From Hypoxylon rubiginosum (Eukaryota > Ascomycota > Sordariomycetes > Xylariales > Hypoxylaceae), in contig CADCXA010000030.1 of the NCBI GenBank assembly GCA_902806565.1, forward strand, positions 1,510,013 through 1,574,012: a DNA stretch of 64,000 nt, read 5' to 3'. Shown here piece by piece: positions 43,927 through 59,660 of the stretch. Below the pieces are notes generated by a model. That model was given only the letters and a program-made list of their open reading frames with translations, ran no database searches and was not told the origin of the DNA. The number at the start of each line of letters is the position of its first letter. Within the stretch, counting starts at the first letter, position 1. A program made the position numbers and the translations under genes.

Positions 43927-44188
43927 TTTAATAATAACTTAGTAATAATTTATTAGTAGCTAAATAATAATTTAATAATAATTAAATAATAATTTAATAA
44001 TAATTAAATAATAATTTAATAATAATTTAATAATTATTTAATAATAGTTTAATAATAATTTAATAATAATTTAATAATAACTTAATAATAATTTAATAAT
44101 AATTTAATAATAACTTAATAATAATTTAATAATAATTTAATAATAACTTAATAATATTTTAATTATAATTTAATAATAATTAAATAAT
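43927..44188. repeat. 11-bp AT satellite with 33-bp higher-order unit
   Basis: Tandem copies of TTAATAATAAT-like 11-mers fill this stretch. In part of it a C appears in every third copy (44081, 44114, 44147, exactly 33 bp apart), showing a higher-order unit of three 11-mers. Confidence 0.75.
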
Positions 44189-47100
44189 TATTATATTATA
44201 AAAAAAAAAAATAAATATATATTTTTTTAATATTAATTAATATATTTATAAACTATATATTAAGTTTTTTTTATTTTATAAGTTATTATTATAATTTTAA
44301 CAGTTAATTAAAACTTTAATTATATTATATTTTTTAATTTTATTTTTTATTATTTTATTTTATTGCTTTTTATTTAATTATAATATAATTAATATTAAAA
44401 ATTTATATAAAATAAGTTTTATTTAATAATATTAATTATTAAGCTTTTTATTTAATTTTAATAAAGATTTTTTAATTTTATAAAAAATTTTTTATTTATA
44501 TATATAAATATAATTAATATAAAACTAAATATAATAAAAAAAAAAAACGAAAAACTTGAAAAATATAACTTAAAATATAGCTTTATATATAATTAAATAT
44601 TTAAAATTAACCTTTAAAAAAAAAACAAGGTTATAAAATATTTATATATTAAAAATATAACTAGGTGATTTTTAGTTAAATATAATTATAAAAATTTATT
44701 ATTTATTATTAAAATTTTTATAAAGTTAATTAATTTATAACTTTTTCTTACTTATAAAAAAGATTTATAAAAAAACATAGTAATTTTAATTTAAAATAAT
44801 ATATTAAAAATATTATAAATAACTATATATAAATTATAAAATAAATATAATTTATATTTATAAATAATTACTAGGATTTATTATTTAATTTTTAGTTTTT
44901 ATTAATTTATAAAAAAAGCTTATAAAAAAGCTTAGTTATTTTAAAATTAAAATATAAAAGCCGTGGTTTTATATATTAATTTATATATATTTAATATTTA
45001 ATTATTTAATTAATTTATAGTTATTTAACTTTTAAATATTTTTTTATATAAACGAATTAAATTAAATAAGTTTTTTTATATTAAATTTTTATTATTATAA
45101 TTTTAAAAAAGATTATTTAAATAAAAATAAATATTTTTTATAATTATTAAAATTATAAAAAAAAGAATATAATTAAAAGAAACTAAATATTAAATAACTA
45201 TTTATAATTATTATAACTTATAATTATATAATTTTAAAATATATATTTTAATAAAAATAAATAATAAATATTAATTTATATATATAATTATAAAATAATA
45301 TATTTACGTTTATATATATATATATAAAAAAAGGCTGTTTTTATTTTTTGTTTTTATATATTTTTATTTTTCTTTTTTTTTCTTTTTTTTTTTTTAATTA
45401 TTATATCTTTTTATTTTTTTTTTTATTTGTTTTTTTTTTATCTCTTACTATTTATTTATTTTATTTTTTTTTAAATTTTTTCTTTTTCTTACTTTTATTA
45501 TAATTTAGTTAAATATATTTATTATAAGGTATTTTACTTATCGTATAAACAAGTTTTTTAAGAATTTTAAAGTCCCGGATAATATATATTAAAACTAAAG
45601 ATTTTTTTTTTTTATTATAAATATTATTATATATATAATTAATATAATAATATATTTTTTTTTTAGCGATTTATTTCGTAAAATAAAAATATATTTTTAT
45701 ACCGTGATTTTTTTTTAAATAAGTTTAACAAAGTTTATTAATTATATTAATAAATAAAGTTTATTAAAAACTTTAAAATTTCTAATTTTTAAAAAAATAT
45801 ATATTGTTTTTATTATTAAATTAAAAACAGTGATAATAAAAAAAACCTAGTTAAATATTAAAAAGTTAAGTTAAAACACTTATTAAATTTTTTTAAAATA
45901 ATAAAAATATTATTTTATAAAAAAATATTAATATTATATTAAAAGCCATTAAATTAAATAATTTAATACTTTTAATTTATTTATTAAGGTTTAAATTAAA
46001 ACTTAAATAATAATAATTAATATATATTATTTAATATAAATAATTATTTTATTTAGTTATAATTTTAATTAATATTAAATATTACTAGTTTATAGTAAAT
46101 AATATATATTATTTTAAAAATCTTTTTAAAAAGTTTTTTAACTTTTTTTTTATTAAAATTAATTTTGTTTTAACTATTTTATTTATTAAAGGTACGTTTT
46201 TTTTAAAAAAAAACTAAACCTTTTTTTTAATATAAAATTTAAATAAGTTATAAGAACTTATTTTTTTTTAGTAGAAATTATTTTTATAATTAACGTTATT
46301 TTTTAAAGCTTATAATTTAATAAATTTAATTTTAATATTTATTAATTATAATTTAGTAACTAATAAATTTAAACTTATATTATTTTTTTTATTTATTTAT
46401 GTTTTATAAAAAGGATTTTTTTTTAGGATTAAAAGCTGTTATTAATTTAATTAAAAGCTTTAAAACGTTTAATTTAATATTAGATTTTATATAAATTTTA
46501 ACTTTTTTATTAGTAATATAAATTAAAACAGAATAAAAGTAAAATAAAAAATAGAATAAAAGTGGGATAAGGGATGGAATAAAAGGTGTTTATATTTTAT
46601 TTTTATATTTTAGTTTAATTATAATTAATTATTTTTTATAAAATTAAAAAAAAAAATATTAATAATATTTTTTTAATATTTATTTAGGTATATATTTATA
46701 TAGTTAATTATAATATATACCTTTTTTTTAACTAACTTTTGATCTTGTTTATTTTTTTTATAATAAAATATATTATTATAACATGTTTTAAAAACGTTAA
46801 TTAAAAAAATATAAATTATGTTTCTTTTTATTTATTAAATTTTTTTATTTTTTATTTGATTTTTTTACTTGTTATTTTATTTTTAAAAAATCTTATATAT
46901 TTTTTTTAATTTTAGTTATTTTCCTTATTTTTAATTAATATATATTGTTATATTTTAATATTTATATAAGTTTTATTAAAATTTGTTATTAATTAAAATT
47001 AACTTTTTATTATTATATATTATTTATTTTTATAGTAATTTTATTAAATAAATATGTGTAATTTTATTAAAACCTATATAAAATATAAAAAAATTTATAA

Positions 47101-50100
47101 ATAATTTAAAATAATTCTTAATTTTTATATAAATAAATTTAATTATATATATTAATTATATTATTTTTTAAAACGCCGTTAGTTTTTAAAAAGAAATTAA
47201 TTTAAATATATTTCGTTAGTTTAAATATATTTAGAAATTTAAAATTAATATAAATAAAAGGCTTAGTTAATAGCTATTAAAACCTAATAATTTTTTTTAA
47301 TTGTTTTTAATTTTAAATTAATAGTTTTTATATTTTTTTTATAAAATATAATTAGATTTTATTAAATATTATAAAGCTTAACTATATAATAATAAATTAT
47401 TATAAATTAATATTTATAATATTAATATTATAAATAAGTAATATGGTTTTTATAATACGTTTTATTAGTTTAATAATATTTTTTATTAATAATTTAACTT
47501 ATTTTTATATTTTAAAAAAAAAAGACTTATTTTATATTTAATTATTAATATTTAAAATAATAATAAGTATTTAATTTATAGTAATTTTTAACTTTCTTAA
47601 CCTTTTTTTAAAAAAAATAATAATAAACTTTTATTTTATTATAAGTTTAATATTTTTATTAAATATTAATAGTAAAATACTATAAGTTAATATTAATATA
47701 AAAATAACTATAAACACGTTATTTATTTTTAATTATTTTATAATAACTACTATAAAAATTAAATATTATTATTTAAGTTTAGATTTTTACTATATATTTA
47801 ATTAATAAAAGTATTTTGTTTTATTATTATTATAATAATAATTAACATATATACTGTTTAAATATTAAAATAAAATAATATAATATTAAAATATATTATT
47901 TTTCGTTTAGTATTAAATATAACTTTATTTTAAAAATAAAACATTATTATATATTTATATATAAATAGTTAAAAATAATTAAAATCTTAATTAACTTAAA
48001 AAACCTTTTTTAACTTATTTTTATAGTTAGTAATCAGTGTTATACCTAGCTTAATTTCTTTAAAATAATAATTTTAACTTATATATTATATATTTAAAAT
48101 AATAATTTATTTTAAAAAAATTTATTAAATTATTAATAAAATTTATATATTAAGATATAAAGTTTTAAATATATTTTTATTTATTATTATTTAAATAATA
48201 ATAATACTAATTTTTATATTTTTAATTTTAATTAAAATTTATTATATAAACTTGTTTAATTTTATATTATTTACTAGTAAAAACTAATTATTATATTTAT
48301 TAATATATAAAATATATTAAAATAAATAAAATAAAATTAAAAGATAATTTATTTATATTTAATTTAAAGTTATAAAAAGATTTTAATTAAGTTTAAAAAA
48401 GTTAAAATAAATTATATTAAATACTGGTTAGTTATATAAATTAAAACTGGTATATTTATTATTATTATTATTATTAATTTTATTTTTATTTATTAATTTT
48501 TATAGTTATTTTTTTAATTTGGTAATAATAATTATTATAATAAAAACTTAATAAATAAATTATATTTATAATAGGAAGTTGGAGAAAATAAAACTAAAAA
48601 AGCCTTTAAAAACTAAGGGATTTATTAAAATTAAAAGATTTTTTTTAAAGTTTAAAAAAGGTGAAAAAACCTTTTAATATTATATAAAAAAAGTTAATAA
48701 ACCTAGGTTAATTAAAAATTAATATCGGTTAAGTTATACGTTAATACCATTTAAAAAAAAAAAAAAAAAAACATTTAAACGTTATATAAAATTAAATACA
48801 CGTTATATTTAAAAAGTTATAAAATATAAAGAAATTAAGAAAAAAATATAAATAAATTTAAAGGAGCTATATAATTTTTAAAGATAAATATAAGCGCATT
48901 TTTAACATTTTTTACTATTTATAAGGAACGTTAAAGATGCGTTTATATTTTTCGGTAAAGAATTATTATAATATAACTTAAAAATAATATTTAATAAATT
49001 ATTTAATTTTTATTTAATATTATAAATATTAAAACCATTTATATAAATATCCCGCGCTTTTATTAGGTATTAATCCTTAGTAAATATTATATTTATTATA
49101 ACTTTAATTTTAGAATTATTTTTAATTTATAATATTAAAATTTTTTTCTTTTTTATAATAAATTTATTTTATATTTTATATAAGTTTTTATTAAACTTTT
49201 ACCTTAAAAAGTTTATATAACCGGTAAATATTATTAATATTAAAATCACCGGATTAAAGTTTAATTAATTTAATTTTATTATAAAACTAATAATTAGTAT
49301 TAAATATCCCAGTTATTTTAAATATATAAAACTATTTTTATTTTTCCTTACTTTAAATTATAATAATATTAACTATAACTTTATAATATATATTTATTAT
49401 ATTATAATTAAAAACATTTAATTTTATAATAATATATTTAATAAAAATATTTTATATTTTTTATATTTTAAAAGCCCTTAAAATATTAATTTTGTTTTAA
49501 TTATTATATTATTAACAACTAATAATATTATTATTTAAAGAACTTATTATTTTTATATTTTTAGTTATATAGGTTTATTTTTATATTTATTTTATATTTT
49601 TAGGTTTTAATTATAATAAATTTAAAGCTATATATTGTAATATTTTTTTTTAATAACTAGTAATTTTTTTATATTTTTAATACTTTTTTATTATATTTTA
49701 TTATATTTTTAGATAGCGTTTTTATTAACTTTTTTAATATATTAATAAAAACCGCTTTAATATTTTTTCTTTTTACCGTTTAATAAGCTATTATTATACC
49801 CACGTTTATTTTTTTATTAATTAATTTAATTGGTTATATAATTGTTATTAACCGCGATAAGATTTATTAAGTTATATAATATAATATAAAAATAAAAACG
49901 GTATATTTAATATTAAAAAAAACCGAGTTATAGTTTAATATTAACTATATAAAATAATATATAAAAATACCAGGTAATAATAAATTTATTAATAATTTAA
50001 ATAATATATTTTTTTTTTATAATAATATTTATTATATATTTAATTATAAAAAACTTATTATTATTTTAAAAAAGTTAAATAATTAATATATTTTTATTTT

Positions 50101-52257
50101 TAAAGTTATTAAATTAAATATAAGATATTTATATAATATATACGTAATATATTATAATTATATTTACTAAGATTTTTTAAGCGTTAAAATTAAGTTTTTT
50201 TTTAACTGTTTTATATAAAATATTTTTTATTTAAAAACTATATATATTATTTTTATATCGTATTTTTATTATTTAATATAAGTTTATAATAATAATAAAA
50301 ACATATATAAAATTTAGGATAAACTTATATTAAAGTTTAAAAAAAGCTATAGTTAATTTATAAATAAAAATAATAAACATATATATAGTTTAAATCTAAT
50401 TAATAATAATAATTATTTTATTTAAAATAATAAAATATTAATATTTAATAAGTTTAAGTTTAAATTTAATAACTATTAAAAGTATCTATATAATTTAAAC
50501 GTTTATAAAAAAGTGTTTTTTTAACTTAAAAAATAATAAGAATTATAAAAAATATAAATAAATTTAAAAATATAATAATAAGTTTAATAATATTAATATT
50601 AAAATAAATATAAATTTTAATATTATTTATTTTATATTTAATAATATTATAAGTAAATTTTAAAAGCTAAGTAAAAATATTACTTTTTTTAGTTATAGTG
50701 TTTTAAAAGAAAAAAATATATAAAAGAAAATATATTTTTAAGGTTTTATTTTAATAAATTAAACTTAAAAAAATAAATTATATATATAACCTTTTATAAA
50801 ATTTAAATTTATTAGTTAAAATATTATATATTAAATATAATTAAATAAATAATTATTATATTAAAAAAGTTTTAAAATAATATATAATTAATATAAATAT
50901 ATATATAAAATTACTTTTATATTAATTAATATAATTAATAAATATAATAAATATAATAATTAATAACTTTTAGTTAGTTATTATTTATAACGATTATAAC
51001 GTTTATTATTATAAGGAAAAAAAGCTATTAATAAATAAACTAATAATAATAAAAACTATATAAATTTATATAAAAATTAAAATAAATTAATATAATTTTT
51101 AATGTAAATAAGTTTTTAATAAATATATAAATAAATTAATTTATTATATTAATATTTAATTTATTTATATAAAAAATATTTATTTAAATTAAAAGTAAAT
51201 ATACTTATATTTTTAACTTGGTATTTAGTTATTTACCGTTTATTAAGCGGTGTAAACAAGTTATATTTTTTCTTTTTAAATTTTTTAATAATAATTATTA
51301 AGCTTTTATTTAATTATTATTATTAAGTTATTATTAATTTATTTTTTAATTTTTATTTAACTATTATTAGTTTAATTTTTATATTTTTAATAGTTTTATT
51401 ATTTTTACTAATTATTAAATTATTTTTAAAACTGTTATTATTATTTTTAATAATACCAGCCCCGGCCTTATTATTTTTAACTCCGGTTTTAATTTTTAAT
51501 AAAAATAATAAACTTATAAAATAATAATCGTTATTATTTTTAAGTTTATTATTATCCACTATAATATTTAATTGTTAAAAAACTATTAATTAATTATTTA
51601 ATTAAATAATAATTATATTAAACTTATTTTAACCACTTATTAATATATAATTAATATTATTTATTAAACATAGTTTAATAATAAAATTTATTAATATTAT
51701 TAACATTTAAAAATATAAAAAATTATTAGATTTAAACTTTTTTAATTTAATAAAGTTAATATTACGATTAATTTTAACTAAGTTATTATTCGGCGTTAAT
51801 TAAAAACTAATAATATAATTATTATAATTAATTTTATTTAAGTTATTATTTAACGTTAATTAAATTTATATTTAAGGCGTTAATATTTAATTAAACGTTA
51901 AAACTATTTTATTTTTATTACTTTTTTTTTTCTTTTTAATTTTCACCTTTTTAAGTATTTTAACGTAATATAATAACTATTATTTTTTAATTATTTAAAT
52001 AATAAGTTTATTATTTTTTAAATATTTAAATAAGGTATTATTTATTTTAAATATATAAAACTTATTTAATAATAAAAAGTTTTTTTTTATTACGTTATAA
52101 AAACTTTATTTATATATTTAATTTATTAACTAGTTAATATAAAATTAAAAATATAAATATCTTTATATTTTAATTTTAAATTAATTTATAATTAGGTTTA
52201 TTATAATAATTTTAAGTTTTTATAAACTGTAATTAATTAATATTAATAAATTAAACT

Positions 52258-52323
52258 AAATAATAATTAAATAATAATTAAATAATAATTAAATAATAAT
52301 TTAATAATAATTTAATAATAATT
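52258..52323. repeat. Second copy of the 11-bp AT satellite
   Basis: Six consecutive 11-mers (AAATAATAATT, then TAATAATAATT) closely related to the array at 43927-44188, 8 kb away. Confidence 0.7.
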
Positions 52324-53414
52324 TATTTAAACTTATAATAAAATTACATGTTATATTAACTTTTTATAAAAATAAATTTATATAAAATATTATATTATTT
52401 AATTAATATTTATTTTATTAATATTTAAAAAGTATTTTATAAATTTTTAATAATAAATTTTTTAATTAATATAAAAAAAATTAACAGTAAATTAATTATA
52501 TTTATTAATTATTATTTAACTTTAATTAAATTATTATTTAGTTATAATTTATATATTTATTTTAATATAAAAATTATATTAATATTTTTAAAATTATAAT
52601 TATTAGTTAAAATGTTTTATATAATTATTAATATATTTATATTTTCTTTAATTTTAAAAATAATATTATATATTATAATAAGATACAGCGATTAATGTTT
52701 TATAAAAGGTTATATAACTATTTTATAATTAGATTCTTTTTATTTTTTTTTCTTAAAAGGCTTATAAAGTTTTTTATATAATTAAACAGTTATATATTAT
52801 AAAAATATACACTTTTTTATAAGATATTTTAAATATATTAATCGGGATATTTTTTAAGTTATTTTTTAAATTAAATATAATTTAAAATAGATAATAATAT
52901 AACTATTATTTAAATTAAAGATCATCGGTATAAAAATAAAGTTTTATTATAATTAATAATTATTATAAGATTTAAACCTGTAACCTTAATTTTAAAAAAA
53001 CTATATTAATTTTAATTTAATTAATAAAAAATCCTAAGAATTTTATTTTATATTTTATTAAAAAACTATTATTAACCTTAAAAAACTTCGCTATAAGTTA
53101 AGGCCTGTATATTTAATAAAGCTTAATATTTTAAAAAAAGTTTTAAACTTAAAATTTTAATATAAATTAAGTTATTTTATATTAATTGTTATAAACTTAC
53201 GTTAATTAAACTATTAAATTAATAAATAGATTATTTTAATGTTATAAAATAATTAAAATCTATAGGATTTATTAAATATAAAAAACTTAGTTAAATGTTA
53301 TTTTAAATAAAACTATAATTAAGAACTTTAAATTAAAATACTTATTTTAATTACTAAAACATTATAACTAAAAATTTAAAAATTAAAAACTTAAAAATTA
53401 AAATTATAAAACTT

Positions 53415-53583
53415 AGTAATAAGATTTAATAATAAAATTTAATAATAAGATTTAATAATAAAACCTAGTAATAAAACCTAATAATAAAACCTAATAATAA
53501 AATTTAGTAATAAAATTTAGTAATAAAATTTAATAATAAGATTTAATAATAAAATTTAGTAATAAAACTTAGTAATAAAATTT
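53415..53583. repeat. 13-bp minisatellite, 13 copies
   Basis: Thirteen head-to-tail 13-mers of form A(A/G)TAATAA(A/G)A(T/C)(T/C)T without indels. Copies differ almost only by A/G and C/T transitions, as expected if a single array was mutated after it expanded. Confidence 0.8.
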
Positions 53584-56500
53584 AAAATTTAAAGATTTAA
53601 TAAACTAGGATTTAAATACCTAGTAATAAAATTAAGATATTAAAATCTTTAAAAATTTAAACTTACGTTTAAAATAATTACTTAGATAATTATATATTAT
53701 AAAATATAAAATTAAAAGATTTTAGTTAATATTATAAATATTAATATAAAAATATATATTAATATATTTTAAAAAAAGGGATTTATTTAAAATATTAAGA
53801 ATTTTAATTTTATAGATTAGATTATTTTTAGTTTAATTAAATATTAAATAAAGTTAATAAAAAAATTTTATATTTTAAAGGAATAAATTCTTTAAGGGTA
53901 TTTATAAAGCTTATTTTATTAATTTAGTTTATTATTTTAATGGTAAGATTTTTATTTAAATTAATAATAACATTTTTATAAAAAATGTAATTGTTTATTA
54001 GTAATTTAATCGGTGATTTAACTAGTGTTTTAAAAAATATAAATTTTAAAAATAATATGTTATATTTTTAAAAAAGTTTACTAAAAAGCGTAAAAATTTA
54101 AATTAGAAAAAGTTATTTAAGAAACTTTATATATATTTTTAAAATAAAATTTTTTATTTAATAACTTTTTTTTATAATTAACAAATTATTTATTATTTAT
54201 TTTTTTATTTATTTTTTTTAAAGGAAACTTTCTTAAGTATTTATTAAATACCTTAAAATTAAATATAAGCTTTATTAATTTTATTATTATTAATATAAAA
54301 GGTTAAAGCCTTAAAAATATTTTTAAAAAACTAATTAAAATTAATTATAATATTAATTTTATTTAAAAATAACCCTTATTTAATATTTTCTTTTTTATTA
54401 TATTTTAAAGTAGTTTTATTTTAATAGCCATGTTAATTTTTAGTTTTATTACTTTAAATAATATAAACTTGGTTATAATTATTAATATAACTATTAATAA
54501 TTTAAGAATTATAAATTAGGAAAAAGATTATATAAAAATGTATTTATATTTATTTTTTTTTATTATAGATTTAAGGTAATAAAAGGATATTTAGTTTAAT
54601 AAGTTTTATATATTTTAATGGTTATTTAGTTTTAATTAGTATTTTATTTAATTTAAATATATTAATTAACTTAAAATTTTTAAAACCCTTAGGTTTATAT
54701 TTTTTTTAAAAATCAAGCGTAGGATTAAAGTTTTAATTTTTAAATATGTTATTTAAAAAAAAATAAAAAACAAGCTTAAAAAAGCTTTTAATGTTATTAA
54801 TTTAAAATAACATTTAATAATTTAAAATTAAATTAACATTTTAAAAAAAAAAACAAAAAACATAAACTTTTTTAAAATAATTAACAACTTAATTTTTAAT
54901 TATAAAATTATTATATTTAAAGCTAAATTATAAAATAAACTAATTAATAATAACACTTATTTTTATATACTATAAAAACTTTTATTTTTAACTATTAAAA
55001 AGTAATTAATTATTTATATTAAAAAAAGCTTTAATAACTTAAAAACTATAAACTTTAAAAACTTTAAAAAAATAATAACTAAATAAATAAACTTTTATTT
55101 ATAAATCTTTAATATAAATAAGAATAGGATTATTATTAATTATATTAAATATAATTTAAATAATAAGGATAGTAATAATATTATTAACTAAAAAACTTAA
55201 AAAATTAAAATTAATATTTAAACCCTGTTAAAATCTATTATAAAAAAAAACTTATTTTCACTATTTTTAATTAATAAAATTAATAAGTTTACCAAGTAGT
55301 TTTTTAAAATAAAAATTTAAAATATTAATTTAAAAAAAAAAATTAAAAGTATAAAAAATAAGCTTTATAATTTTAACTTTTATTTTAATAATTAAAGTTT
55401 ATATTAAGTTAAAACTATTATATTAATTAATATGTTAAATATAAAAGGTTTTTTTTTTAATTTACAGATTAATTAAACTGGATTATTAATTAGTTAAGCT
55501 TTATTAAATTATTAACAGGTATTTAATTTAAAATATATAAACCTAAAATTAAACTATAACTTTTAAAATTATTACTTTTATAAAAATACCTTTTATTTTA
55601 TAACAAGCTATAAAATAGTTAAATATTTAAATAATAATAATATTTTATATTATAATTATATAAATAAAAAGTATATTTTAAAAGAAATAATAAAAAATAT
55701 AAAACTTATAAATATCTTAATTTTTAAATATATTATTATTAAAACATGTTATTAAAAAATCCTTATTAAAAAAAACATTTTTAGTTATATTAAAAAATGT
55801 AACTTAAATAGCAACTTAATTACTTATTATATAAAATACTATTAAATGTAAATTAAAATTTTTTATAAGATATAAATAAATAAAAAAAAAAAAAAACTAT
55901 AAAAATTTTATTTATAAAAAAAATTAAACTAAATTAATATTTTTTATTTAAATGTTAATTTTATTTTAAATTTAAATAGTAACTTAATTTTTAATAATTT
56001 AAATATATATATTTATTGTTATAAAAAATAAATATAAAAAGATTTTAATTAAATTAAAATATACACGATTTTTTAAATAAAAGATTTTAGTTAGATTTTT
56101 AATATTAAATAAAAAATAGGTTTTAAAAAAAACCTTATTAACATTAATATTAAAAGTAAAAATAATAATATTAAAAAAATTTTATAAAAACCTTTAAAAG
56201 CTATTAACCTTATTAAAAACTTAAAATTTATTAAAACCAGCACTTTTTTTAATTATAAAGTTTAAAAATTCTAACTTAAAAAAATTATAATTAACTTAAA
56301 TAAGTAATTTTTAATTACCTAAAAAAAAAATAACTTAAATAATACTAAGATTTATAAACTTACTTAAAAATATATTAAATAAACTATAAGTTTATTTTAC
56401 TTTTATATATATTATTAAGCTTATTATTAAAAAATATAAAAAAAACCTTGTTAATATAAATAAAATAAACTTAAAACTTAAAACTTAAAAAAACTTTATT

Positions 56501-57959
56501 TAAATTAATTTAATTAGTAAAAAGGAATTTTTATTATTATTTTTTTATATAGATTTCTTTTATATATAAAAGAATCTTATTTATTATAATTTAGTTATAT
56601 ATATTTAATTTTTACCTTAACTTTTAGTTAAAATAAAACCATATAAAAATAAAGATAAAATAATTATAATAATTAATATAAAAACATAATTTAATTTAAT
56701 TATTAAGTTTTATATAACGAAATTTAAGCTTCTAATATTTAAAACTCGTTTAATATAATTAAAATTTAAATTTTATGTTTTTATAAAAGCTATAAAAATT
56801 ATAAAAAATCTTGTTTAAATTAAAAACCAGTTTTTATAATACCTGATTTATATTATAAAAAACATCTTTATATTATTTAAACTATTACTAGAACTAAACT
56901 TTATTTTTTTTATAAAAATAAGTTTTTATTATAAGGATTTTAAAATAATAAGTAATTTAACTTTTAAAAAAACGTTAATAAAAATATTATTAATATTTAA
57001 TTAATTAAGTAAAAAACAAATAAAAAAATTAATATAATTAAAACTTATCCTAGAAAATTATTAGTTATTAATAGTTAAAGTTATATTAATAACTATAAAA
57101 AACTTATAATAAAAAAAATAAATAATAATAAAAAAAAAGGCGTTTTATTTTATAAGATAAATCTATAAATATTATTAATATTAATTAATAAAATAAACCT
57201 TTTTAACTTTTTTAATAATCCTTATAATAATATATAAATTAATCTAGTAAATATCTTTAAATATAGTTTTAATAAAAATAAAATAATTTTTTATATATTA
57301 ATAAATAATAATTTTTTTAAAACTATAAAAACTATTATTTAAAAAGCTATTAAAAAAATAAAAAAAAAGAAAAACCAAAGTTAATATAAAATAAAAACCA
57401 ACTTTAATTTAATTTTTATTAATATTATATATAAGTTTAAAGCCTTAAAAATTAACCCTGTTAATAATACCTTTATTAATAAATTTATATTATTAAAATT
57501 ATTTAACTAAAAAAAAAAGTTTTTTTAATTAATATAAAACTAAATTAAAAACCTTTTAATGTTTTATAAAAAAAGCTTTTATAAAAATATTTATTTTAAA
57601 TTTATAACCTAGTTTTATAGTGAACATTTAAAACTTAATAAGTTTAAAACAATTAAGGAAAAATTAAAAACTTTTAAAATAATTAATATTAAAAAAAATA
57701 TTTTTATTAAAATATTTTATAAAAAAAAAATAACTTTAACTTAAGATTTTAATAAAATTAATTATATAAAAGAAGATATAATATTTAACTATATAATTAA
57801 AATTATTTTATATTTTATATAATAAATTAAAAATATTTTAATTTTTACTTTTTTTAAAAACAAGGTTATTTAAATTCTAAAAAAGCACTTAAAAAATAAT
57901 ATTTTATAAAAAAACTATAGCTTGTATTAAAACATTTAATTTATTATTAAAAAGAAGAA

Positions 57960-59660
57960 TAAATTTTTTAGATTAATTAACTTTTATATTAAATTTAATA
58001 GAAAGATAATTTAAAACGTTTTTTTATTAAAAAGTTATAAAAAGTTTTTTATAGAATTTATAATATATTAAATCCTATTTATAATAAACTGGTTTTTAAA
58101 ATATAACTAAGTAAAGTTAAATTTTTTTAATAAATAGTTAATAGCTTTTATAACATTAATTAAATTAATGGAAATAATAATATTATTATAAAAAACAATA
58201 AATTTAATTACTTATTTTTTAAAAGTAGTTATTTAAATATTTTACGATTTTATATTAAATAAGTACGAGTTTTTTTTTAACGATATAAAAGTTAAAAAAC
58301 CAACTATTTAATATAAAAATTAAAAAGTTTATTTTAAAATATAACACTTTATTTTTAAATATATAAAAAATATTAATATTATTTTATTAAATTTTAAATT
58401 TACTAGTGTAATAATAAGCGGAGAAAAGTTAAAATTTTACCGCTTAATAATAAAAATTATAAGATATATTTATAATATTTATAAAAAAAAACTAATTTTA
58501 TTAAAAATCTTTAAAATATAAAAATAAAATTTTTATTAAAATATAAAAAATATTAAGTTTTTTATTAATATTATTATTTATTTTAAGTTTTAGGTTAAAT
58601 TATACATTTTAATTATTATATTTTTAATAAAATTACTTTAAAAAAACGTTTTATAAAAATAAATAAAAAACTAGAAGCAAGTTATATAAATATTAAAAAA
58701 TATATTAAGTAACGTTTTATGTTTTATTAATTTTAATTATATTTATAAAAGGTTAATTATTTTATAAATAAATATTTTAAAAAATAATTAAGGTTATATA
58801 TTAAAGTAGTTTAATAATTAAAGTATTTTTTATCCTTTAAAATATAAGTTAAATATATAACGTAAAATAAAAAAGAATTATAATATCTTAAAACTTAAAG
58901 CTTTAGTTATTATAAAATCTTTTTATTAGTTATAAATTTATTTTTATAGTATTTATTTTTTATTATAAATAAATATAAAAACACTAATCGTTTAATTAAA
59001 TAATAGATTTATTAGTTTATTAAGAATAAAATTAATTTAATAAATTATTTATATTAAATTATTTAATTTTAAGATTAGGTATATACCTAGTAAGTTTAAT
59101 ATAATAGTTGATTTTTTATTTTATAAAAAAGAAAACCTTTTAAATAAAAAAAACGATTAATAAAAGGGTGATATTAATAAATATATTAATAGTTAAATTT
59201 ATTTTATTTAAACTACTTTAATTTTTCCAGCCTTTTTTAATACTAAGTATTTTTTATTAAAATCATTAAAAAATTAAAGCGATAAATCTTAAAAGATTAT
59301 AAAATATTTAAACATTTTTATTTATTTTTTTTATTTAAAAGATAAAAAGATAATAAAAAATTAATATATTAAAGTAAGATTTTGGAATAAAGTATTTTAA
59401 TATATAGTAACTAAAAATATCCTATAAAAAAGGTTTAAAAAAAAATTCCACTAATAATAAATTATTAATTTATTCTTATAAAAAAAATTAATTATTTAAA
59501 AAAGTTACACTAAATGCGGTTATAAAATATATAACTTTATAATTAATAAAATAAAAAATATATATTATTAAAAAAAAATAAATTTAAATATAACTTAAGT
59601 TATTTTTATATATTTTAATTGTTAAAAGTTTTAAACTACTAGGCCTTATAAACCAGGTTT
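57960..59660 (+). mobile_element. Decayed Ty3/Gypsy retrotransposon, pol region (connection, RNase H, integrase zinc finger)
   Basis: All motifs lie in the same + frame although it is full of stops. At 57970-58010 the translation reads RLINFYIKFNRK, resembling the FANFYRRFI block after reverse transcriptase. At 58231-58260 there is IFYDFILNKYE, like the APVLxxFDPxKP block. At 58873-58923 KNYNILKLKALVIIKSF matches the ENYDxxxxELLAIVxAF block of RNase H. At 59077-59118 RYIPSKFNIIVDFL matches the xxVPGKxNxxADxLSR block, 67 codons later, the usual spacing. At 59611-59631 YFNC-stop-KF fits the second half of the integrase HHCC finger (CxxCQ). Differences from the family are mostly C-to-T or G-to-A. 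LTRs could not be located. Reading by eye, without alignment software. Confidence 0.65.

Noticed and set aside
51353..51559. Open frame of 68 codons in the AT-rich block
   Set aside because: Asn/Lys/Ile composition is what random A+T sequence produces, and no motif is present.
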